A stretch of 11,145 nucleotides of DNA, from contig JAISNS010000301.1 in the NCBI GenBank assembly GCA_031276105.1, positions 1 through 11,145 of the forward strand. The letters are read 5' to 3'. Shown here piece after piece: positions 7,080-11,145 of the stretch (its first letter is position 1; each line of letters starts with the position of its first letter). The position numbers and the translations under genes were made by a program. This stretch comes from Dysgonamonadaceae bacterium. Its GTDB lineage: Bacteria > Bacteroidota > Bacteroidia > Bacteroidales > Azobacteroidaceae. Below the pieces are notes generated by a model. The model saw only the letters and a program-made list of their open reading frames with translations, searched no databases and had not been told where the DNA came from.

Positions 7080-7583
7080 TTACCGTATATCTTTTAATTT
7101 TTCTTGAAGTTCCTGACGAGCTAAAAAGATACGGTTTTTTAGCGTTCCCATCGGTATATCCAATTTGTCGGCAATTTCGTTGTATTTGTATCCTGCCAAA
7201 AACAGGGAGAACGGCGCTTTCAAATCCGGTTCCAAGCCATGGATCGCCTTATTGATTTCTTTTATAGTCATCGTTCCGTCGGGAGATTCGAAGCCCGAAT
7301 CTTGCGGCAAACTTAAATGATACAAATCTTCCGTTTGGTCGATTATTGTCTGGCTTTTCACCACTTTGCGGTAATTATTGATAAAAATATTCCGCATAAT
7401 GGTTAATACCCAACCCTTAAAGTTCAAATTATCAACATATTTGTCCTGATTATCCAAGGCCTTTAACGTGGTATCCTGTAATAAATCGTTAGCGTCTTCA
7501 CGGTTAGTGGTAAGCATCATCGCAAAACGAAACATGTTGTCCTGTATGCCTAAAATCTTCTCTTGAAATTGTACTGCATTCAT
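7080..7583 (-). CDS. ECF-type RNA polymerase sigma factor
   Basis: This is a 167-residue extracytoplasmic-function sigma-70 factor, which directs RNA polymerase to a specific set of promoters. Region 2 (about 12-78) includes DANDLLQDTTLKAL (30-43) and FKGWVLTIMRNIFINNYRK (55-73), which bind core polymerase and the -10 element. Region 4 (about 108-160) has the helix-turn-helix GYKYNEIADKLDIPMGTLKNR (131-151), which reads the -35 element. The linker holds IDQTEDLYHLSLPQDSGFE. It closely resembles a conserved Bacteroidales sigma factor, but I cannot place it in a numbered ECF group. No anti-sigma gene lies downstream, because folK runs into it from the other side, and the upstream gap is non-coding. 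Control may therefore be transcriptional or by a distant partner. The start ATG at 7583 gives the expected MNAVQFQEKI N-terminus. Confidence 0.95.
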   Translation of the reverse strand: MNAVQFQEKILGIQDNMFRFAMMLTTNREDANDLLQDTTLKALDNQDKYVDNLNFKGWVLTIMRNIFINNYRKVVKSQTIIDQTEDLYHLSLPQDSGFESPDGTMTIKEINKAIHGLEPDLKAPFSLFLAGYKYNEIADKLDIPMGTLKNRIFLARQELQEKLKDIR

Positions 7584-7661
7584 ATTACATATAATTAAGT
7601 TAAATATTAAAAATCATTCCGAAAATATAAATAAAAACGGGTTTCTTTATTATTGTCGATA

Positions 7662-7669
7662 CAAAAATA
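7662..7669 (-). promoter_or_regulatory. Candidate promoter -7 element for the ECF sigma gene
   Basis: On the minus strand the bases are TATTTTTG, fitting TAnnTTTG, about 80 bases upstream of the sigma start codon. No TTTG is found 19-21 bases further upstream, and in such AT-rich DNA the match could arise by chance. Confidence 0.35.
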
Positions 7670-7774
7670 GGAATAAAATAATAAATGCTGTCATTTCCTG
7701 AAACAAAAAACAAGGAAAAAGGGAAACTTAATTCTCATGTAACAAATGTTACCGAAATGTAATATAATTGCCAA

Positions 7775-7813
7775 TTGTAAATGGCAAAATCAGAGGAATT
7801 TTGCCATTTACAA
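7775..7813. repeat. Perfect 16-bp inverted repeat with 7-base loop
   Basis: The left arm TTGTAAATGGCAAAAT (7775-7790) and right arm ATTTTGCCATTTACAA (7798-7813) are exact reverse complements around a 7-base loop. A third copy of the core, TTGCCA at 7768-7773, can pair with TGGCAA in the left arm, giving a competing smaller hairpin. A run of seven T follows on the plus strand at 7823-7829, but about 9 bases from the stem, so it is a poor intrinsic terminator. No gene ends here on the plus strand. It may be an operator, an RNA element or a small mobile-element remnant. Confidence 0.7.
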
Positions 7814-7875
7814 GTTCTAAACTTTTTTTGAGACACAAACACTATCAAAATAGATATGGATGTCGGAAAACAGAA

Positions 7876-7910
7876 AAGGACGCTTAGCAACAGTGTCGCC
7901 AATCGTCCTT
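7876..7910 (-). terminator. Intrinsic terminator of the rplM-rpsI-rpsB-tsf operon
   Basis: On the minus strand AAGGACGATTGGCGAC and GTTGCTAAGCGTCCTT pair around a 3-base loop: 16 positions with one A-G mismatch and two G-U wobbles. The stem is followed at once by TTCTGTTTTCC, a T-rich tail. It starts 40 bases after the tsf stop codon, in the right place to end the operon. Confidence 0.85.
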
Positions 7911-7950
7911 CTCACTTTTATCCGTTTTCGATTATTTCCTCTACGAAACG

Positions 7951-8775
7951 TTATTCTACATTCAAGTTAACACGTTTGAAAGCGGTAACCGTCAATGCTT
8001 TGTCTTGTTTTTTCAAGTAATCGTCGATAGTAATTTTCGGCTCTTTCACAAAATCCTGCATCAACAAAGTAAAATCTTTGTAATATTTGTTTAAGGCTCC
8101 TTCGGCAATTTTATCTAAGATTGCTTCCGGTTTTCCTTGTTCAATTGCTTTCTCGCGAGCGATTTTCTTTTCACGTTCCACAATTTCTGCCGGAACGTTG
8201 CTTTTATCCACGCTTACCGGATTCATCGCTGCAACTTGCATGGCAATGTCTTTCGCCACTTGTGTATCGACGCCTGCTTGATTAAAGCCGGCAATTGTTG
8301 CCAATTTGTTTCCCGGATGAATATAAGCAACAGTACTTGGCGCTGTCAAATATTCATAAGCGCCCAATTCCATTTTTTCTCCCGTAATACCGATTCGGTC
8401 GGTAACCAATTCATGTACTTTGCGTCCTTCTACGGAAAGTTCGTTAAGTTCTTCCGTCGATTGGGGTTTATTTTCTAAAGCTGCATGAAGGATTTTCCGT
8501 ACCATAGCGATAAAATCTTCGCCTTTAGCAACAAAATCGGTTTCGCATTTCACGGCTACGATAGCGGCGAAATCGCCTTTAGTAGCGGCAAGCACACAAC
8601 CTTCGGAAGCTTCGCGGTCTTCGCGTTTAGCGGCCACAGCCTGTCCTTTTTTTCGGATTATTTCTATCGACTTATCGAAATCGCCTTCAGCTTCGTTAAG
8701 CGCATTTTTACAGTCCATCATACCGGCGCCCGTCATTTTGCGCAAGTGTTGGATATCTGCCATTGTTACTGCCAT
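7951..8775 (-). CDS. tsf: Translation elongation factor Ts
   Basis: EF-Ts is the nucleotide exchange factor that releases GDP from EF-Tu during protein synthesis. The 274-residue protein begins with a UBA-like N-terminal domain (about 1-54), with LRKMTGAGMMDCKNAL (11-26) and EAEGDFDKSIEIIRKKG (28-44). It is followed by the EF-Tu contact motif CETDFVAK (77-84), with the T-D-F-V core that inserts into EF-Tu. The C-terminal part carries the dimerisation-like subdomain (HPGNKLATIAGFNQ, 153-166) and ends DKALTVTAFKRVNLNVE. The gene lies 55 bases after rpsB, a near-universal pairing, and its upstream region is almost pure A on the coding strand instead of a Shine-Dalgarno sequence. A second in-frame ATG at 8763 is possible, but the first gives the more usual MAVTMADIQ start. 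A strong terminator follows. Confidence 0.98.
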   Translation of the reverse strand: MAVTMADIQHLRKMTGAGMMDCKNALNEAEGDFDKSIEIIRKKGQAVAAKREDREASEGCVLAATKGDFAAIVAVKCETDFVAKGEDFIAMVRKILHAALENKPQSTEELNELSVEGRKVHELVTDRIGITGEKMELGAYEYLTAPSTVAYIHPGNKLATIAGFNQAGVDTQVAKDIAMQVAAMNPVSVDKSNVPAEIVEREKKIAREKAIEQGKPEAILDKIAEGALNKYYKDFTLLMQDFVKEPKITIDDYLKKQDKALTVTAFKRVNLNVE

Positions 8776-8830
8776 ATTCTTTTTTTCTTTAATTTTTTTT
8801 TAACTTTTTTCTTTATAATTTTTCCGTAAA

Positions 8831-9673
8831 TTATTCTTCTTCTTTTACGAATTTACTTGCAACATTTGCATTGAGAGCGACTTCGTCATCTTTTGCGATG
8901 AGCGCTTTTTTAATCACTTTCGCTTTTCTCTCTCTACGCACAGGCGCTTGTTCTTCGCTGTCGGCGGGGGCGTCTAATTTTTCGACTTTACGTTCTTCTA
9001 ACCCTTCGTTAATAGCGGCGCATACTGCGTTCAGTATCAATTCGATGGATTTGGTTGCATCATCGTTTGCCGGAATAACGAAATCAATATCGGTCGGATC
9101 CGAGTTTGTATCTACTATGGCAAACACAGGGATACTCAAGCGTTTAGCTTCTTCCACGGCGATATGTTCCTTCAATACGTCGATAACAAATAGGGCGGAA
9201 GGGAGACGATTCAAATCGGCAATAGAACCCAAGTTCTTTTCCAATTTGGCGCGTTGGCGTGTAATTTGTAATTTTTCTCTTTTCGAAAGTTGGTCGAAAG
9301 TGCCGTCTTTAGCCATTTTATCAATGGTAGTCATTTTTTTAACGGCTTTACGGATAGTCGGGAAGTTTGTTAACATTCCACCCGGCCAACGTTCCGTAAC
9401 ATAAGGCATACCAACGGAAGTAGCTTTATCGGTAAGCGTTTGTTTGGCTTGTTTTTTAGTTGCGACGAACAACACTTTACGTCCCGATTTAGCGATTTGT
9501 TTCAGTGCGGCTGCGGCTTCGTCGATTTTTACGACTGTTTTGTGCAGGTCGATAATATGGATACCATTCCGTTCCATAAAGATGTAGGGAGCCATTGCCG
9601 GATTCCATTTCCGTTTCAAGTGTCCGAAATGCGAACCGGCTTCCAATAATTGTTCAAATGTTACTCTTGACAT
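8831..9673 (-). CDS. rpsB: 30S ribosomal protein S2
   Basis: S2 is a late-assembling protein of the small ribosomal subunit that docks on S1 and 16S rRNA near the head-body hinge. The 280-residue sequence starts MSRVTFEQLLEAGSHFGHL and contains the signature RKWNPAMAPYIFMERNGIHI (21-40), followed by IDLHKT (41-46) and, further on, ERWPGGMLTNF. The core matches the family. A charged, lysine- and glutamate-rich tail follows from about residue 230 and makes it longer than the 241-residue E. coli protein; such tails are common in Bacteroidota. The start is preceded by an A-rich tract rather than a Shine-Dalgarno sequence. It follows rpsI after a 121-base gap containing two hairpins that may form a regulatory leader, and it precedes tsf. 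Confidence 0.98.
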   Translation of the reverse strand: MSRVTFEQLLEAGSHFGHLKRKWNPAMAPYIFMERNGIHIIDLHKTVVKIDEAAAALKQIAKSGRKVLFVATKKQAKQTLTDKATSVGMPYVTERWPGGMLTNFPTIRKAVKKMTTIDKMAKDGTFDQLSKREKLQITRQRAKLEKNLGSIADLNRLPSALFVIDVLKEHIAVEEAKRLSIPVFAIVDTNSDPTDIDFVIPANDDATKSIELILNAVCAAINEGLEERKVEKLDAPADSEEQAPVRRERKAKVIKKALIAKDDEVALNANVASKFVKEEE

Positions 9674-9730
9674 GTTTTTTTTGTTTTTTTGATTTGTTTA
9701 CATTCTTTTGTTTAATCAACCACCAGGTAG

Positions 9731-9784
9731 TTATCCGGCAAATCGGCTTGCGGGATAAGTCCTAACCGGTTTAGATACTAAACC
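9731..9784 (-). promoter_or_regulatory. Two-hairpin leader upstream of rpsB
   Basis: Read on the minus strand, the rpsI-rpsB gap begins with GGTTTAG-TAT-CTAAACC (9784-9768), a perfect 7-bp hairpin. It continues with a 28-base element at 9758-9731 in which TTATCC pairs with GGATAA and GCAA with TTGC across one C-C mismatch and a 6-base loop. Neither is followed by a T-run, so they are unlikely to be terminators. S2 represses its own rpsB-tsf mRNA in enterobacteria; a similar role here is only inferred. Confidence 0.5.
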
Positions 9785-9794
9785 TTTTGTTTTT

Positions 9795-10181
9795 TTAACG
9801 TTTCGAGAATTGAAATCTCTTTCTTGCTTTGGGTCTTCCCGGTTTTTTCCGTTCCACTTCGCGGGGGTCGCGGGTCATAAACCCTTCGGCTCTCAGAGCG
9901 GGTTTGTCTTCCGGGTTGATTTTTACCAAAGCGCGGGCAATACCCAGCCGTGCAGCTTCCGATTGACCTTTATATCCGCCTCCTTGCAAGTTGATGTTGA
10001 TATCGTATTGTTCGCTCACGCCCAACTTGTTCAGTGGCTGTTTCACGACATATTGAAGGAGGGAAGAGGGGAAATAGGTTTCCATCTCGCGTTTGTTAAT
10101 CAAGATTTTACCTGTACCTTCTTTGACATAAACCCGAGCAATAGCCGCTTTACGTCTTCCTAATGCATTTATTACTTCCAT
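9795..10181 (-). CDS. rpsI: 30S ribosomal protein S9
   Basis: S9 is a small-subunit head protein whose C-terminal tail reaches the P-site tRNA anticodon stem-loop. The 128 residues include the family signature INLQGGGYKGQSEAARLGIARAL (63-85) and end in the basic tail ARKRFQFSKR, whose final SKR contacts tRNA. The N-terminus MEVINALGRRKAAIARVYVKEGTG is canonical. The start codon is 9 bases from the rplM stop, so the two are co-transcribed, as in most bacteria. The length and all key features are normal. Confidence 0.98.
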   Translation of the reverse strand: MEVINALGRRKAAIARVYVKEGTGKILINKREMETYFPSSLLQYVVKQPLNKLGVSEQYDININLQGGGYKGQSEAARLGIARALVKINPEDKPALRAEGFMTRDPREVERKKPGRPKARKRFQFSKR

Positions 10182-10190
10182 TGTGATTAT

Positions 10191-10643
10191 TTAAAGTGAA
10201 TTAATATCAATTAACTTCGGTTGTTGCGCTTCGTGTTTGTGCGTTTCGCCGTCGTACACATAAAGATTGGTAAGAAGTTTGTCTCCCAGACGGTTTTTTG
10301 GGAGCATTCCTTTAACCACTTTCCGCAATAAACGATCGCTGCTTTTCTTAAACAGCGTTTCGGGCGTATTTTTTCTTTGTCCCCCGGGATAACCCGTATA
10401 AGAAAGATAAATACGGTCGGTCCATTTATTACCGGTTAAAACAACTTTATCGGCATTAATAATGATTACATTATCGCCGCAATCTACGTGAGGCGTGAAA
10501 CTTGGTTTATACTTGCCTCTCAGAAGTTTAGCCACTTTAGAGGCCAAGCGCCCCAAGTGTTGTCCGTTAGCATCTACAACCACCCATTCTTTTTTTACGG
10601 TTGCCTTATTGGCAGAAATGGTCTTATAACTTAAAGTATCCAT
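10191..10643 (-). CDS. rplM: 50S ribosomal protein L13
   Basis: L13 is an early assembly protein of the large ribosomal subunit that binds 23S rRNA. The 150-residue protein carries EWVVVDANGQHLGRLAS (19-35), FTPHVDCGDNVIIINADKV (49-67), the signature KVVKGMLPKNRLGDKLLTNLYVY (108-130), and the closing segment HKHEAQQP. It is the first gene of the rplM-rpsI-rpsB-tsf operon. The start codon is preceded by a long A-rich tract (on the coding strand) with no Shine-Dalgarno sequence, typical of highly expressed Bacteroidota genes. A strong promoter lies about 130 bases upstream, leaving a leader of roughly 120 bases that may fold. Confidence 0.98.
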   Translation of the reverse strand: MDTLSYKTISANKATVKKEWVVVDANGQHLGRLASKVAKLLRGKYKPSFTPHVDCGDNVIIINADKVVLTGNKWTDRIYLSYTGYPGGQRKNTPETLFKKSSDRLLRKVVKGMLPKNRLGDKLLTNLYVYDGETHKHEAQQPKLIDINSL

Positions 10644-10678
10644 TTTTTTTATTTTTTTTTATTTGTTAATTACTTAAT

Positions 10679-10742
10679 TATTTGACTTATATTCCTTTTC
10701 AACTATTATGCATATTTAGAATAAAAAGGTCAAAATCAAATA
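10679..10742 (-). promoter_or_regulatory. Candidate structured leader of the rplM mRNA
   Basis: In the minus-strand transcript TATTTGA (10742-10736) can pair with TCAAATA (10685-10679), and inside it CCTTTT (10729-10724) with AAAAGG (10699-10694), separated by a 6/8-base internal loop and capped by a loop holding TATGCATA. L13 is known to autoregulate its mRNA in some bacteria. The region is very AT-rich, so chance pairing is quite possible. Confidence 0.3.
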
Positions 10743-10770
10743 CTTACATCTTTGGATAATAATCGGCCTG

Positions 10771-10801
10771 CAAAGATAGAAACTTTTCTTTAAAAAACAA
10801 A
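10771..10801 (-). promoter_or_regulatory. Promoter of the rplM-rpsI-rpsB-tsf operon
   Basis: On the minus strand TTTG (10801-10798) is followed after exactly 19 bases by TATCTTTG (10778-10771). Both boxes and the spacing fit the Bacteroidota consensus TTTG-N19-21-TAnnTTTG. Transcription should begin near 10764, giving a leader of about 120 bases. Confidence 0.85.
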
Positions 10802-10825
10802 ACTGCCGGTTAATTATTTTTACAA

Positions 10826-10850
10826 CGCAGATTCAAGTAGCAAATGCAAC
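10826..10850. repeat. Probable terminal inverted repeat of the IS30-family element
   Basis: On the minus strand the block starts GTTGCATTTGC and ends TTGAATCTGCG, including the TGA stop of the transposase. In IS30-family elements the transposase gene commonly ends inside the terminal repeat. The partner repeat is not in this window. Confidence 0.6.
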
Positions 10851-11145
10851 TATTCTAAAGAATCTCTCTTTAGGGGATTCGAAGTTAAGCAATTTTCTTG
10901 GTCTTCGATTAATTTTGTGCTGAAAATTTGTTATATCATCATCCTTGTAATTTGTAAGAGATTGTTTTTTAGGTATATATTGTCTTACGAGTCCATTGGT
11001 GTATTCGTTCAAACCTCTTTCCCAGGACGAATAAGGATGCGCGAAGAAAAAGTCGGCGTTCAACTTTTTTGCGATGAGTTTATGTTCGTAAAACTCGGTT
11101 CCATTATCGGAAGTGATGGAGAGTACATGTTGTTTATAAGGTAAA
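10833..11145 (-). CDS. IS30-family transposase, C-terminal part (5' end outside window)
   Basis: This is the C-terminal 103 residues of a DDE transposase that cuts and joins the ends of its insertion sequence. Reading from the right edge, the frame is open and gives SITSDNGTEFYEHK, with the second catalytic aspartate D13 of this fragment. It continues with HPYSSWERGLNEYTNG, with the catalytic glutamate E47, 33 residues after the aspartate as expected for the family. It then reads LVRQYIPKKQSL, the conserved NRRPRKLLNFESPKERF and the terminus RIVAFAT. The first part of the protein, including the helix-turn-helix and first aspartate, lies beyond the window. The visible part is intact, with no frameshift or internal stop. 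It points in the same direction as the ribosomal operon. Confidence 0.93.
   Translation of the reverse strand, partial: LPYKQHVLSITSDNGTEFYEHKLIAKKLNADFFFAHPYSSWERGLNEYTNGLVRQYIPKKQSLTNYKDDDITNFQHKINRRPRKLLNFESPKERFFRIVAFAT

Larger units (their letters stand above)
7584..7950. other. Non-coding gap between tsf and the ECF sigma gene
   Basis: This 367-base AT-rich stretch contains no convincing gene on either strand. From the sigma side it holds a candidate -7 promoter element (7662-7669), a small GTAAC-AAAT-GTTAC inverted repeat (7739-7752), a long perfect palindrome (7775-7813) and the tsf terminator (7876-7910). The first three could all belong to the upstream control region of the sigma factor gene. 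Confidence 0.7.
10826..11145 (-). mobile_element. 3' end of an IS30-family insertion sequence (continues past right edge)
   Basis: The fragment contains the last part of an IS30-type transposase gene and, overlapping its stop codon, a probable terminal inverted repeat at 10826-10850. On the minus strand this repeat has the blocks GTTGCATT and TTGAATCT in the order and spacing I recall from the end of IS30 itself, ending CTGCG at about 10826. The boundary is uncertain by a few bases because the other end and the target duplication are outside the window. Confidence 0.8.

Noticed and set aside
7721..7752. ECF-like promoter (GGGAAACTT) followed by the GTAAC-AAAT-GTTAC repeat on the plus strand
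   Set aside because: It points away from the sigma gene, there is no plus-strand gene downstream, and the -10 part does not match well.
8087..9404. Long open frames on the plus strand opposite tsf and rpsB
   Set aside because: They mirror highly biased ribosomal genes, have low-complexity Phe/Ser-rich translations and no recognisable domains.
10844..10850. AGTTGCA half-site resembling the metal-box palindrome
   Set aside because: It is part of the IS terminal repeat and has no second half; chance match.

Overview
The window is a chromosomal stretch of a bacterium of the phylum Bacteroidota, most likely order Bacteroidales. The protein sequences read like Bacteroidales orthologues. A small DUF3098 membrane protein, typical of this phylum, sits behind ftsX. 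Several upstream regions carry the Bacteroides-type promoter core TAnnTTTG. Start codons are preceded by A-rich tracts or by no clear Shine-Dalgarno sequence. The DNA is moderately AT-rich and most genes are conserved housekeeping genes.

Left block (1-2624, minus strand): thyA, folA and a Fur-family zinc-site regulator lie 14-17 bases apart, like an operon. They are followed by a cation diffusion facilitator (zinc exporter type) that runs off the left edge. ThyA and FolA form the thymidylate/dihydrofolate cycle. The Fur-like protein and the exporter look like a metal-homeostasis pair: a perfect 7-1-7 palindrome, the layout of a Fur/Zur/PerR box, overlaps the regulator's stop codon and lies just upstream of a promoter core for the exporter.

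Middle block (2840-7035, plus strand): ftsX, a DUF3098 gene, uppP, truB, queA and folK are tightly packed, and queA and folK share one base in TAATG. This joins cell division, lipid carrier recycling, tRNA modification (pseudouridine and queuosine) and folate synthesis. The block meets a minus-strand ECF sigma factor gene (7080-7583) tail to tail. No anti-sigma gene lies next to that sigma gene inside the window.

Right block (7951-10643, minus strand): rplM, rpsI, rpsB and tsf form a ribosomal protein/translation factor operon. It has a textbook Bacteroidota promoter (TTTG, 19 bases, TATCTTTG), a structured leader before rpsB and a strong intrinsic terminator after tsf. A 367-base gap between tsf and the sigma gene also holds an unexplained perfect 16-bp inverted repeat. 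At the right edge is the 3' end of an IS30-family insertion sequence whose terminal repeat ends about 25 bases from the rplM promoter.

I see no defence system, CRISPR array, prophage, tRNA or rRNA. The gene content is ordinary. The points worth checking are mostly regulatory: the metal-box palindrome, the ribosomal leaders, the isolated palindrome and the IS junction. A few substitutions at conserved enzyme positions are also noted.
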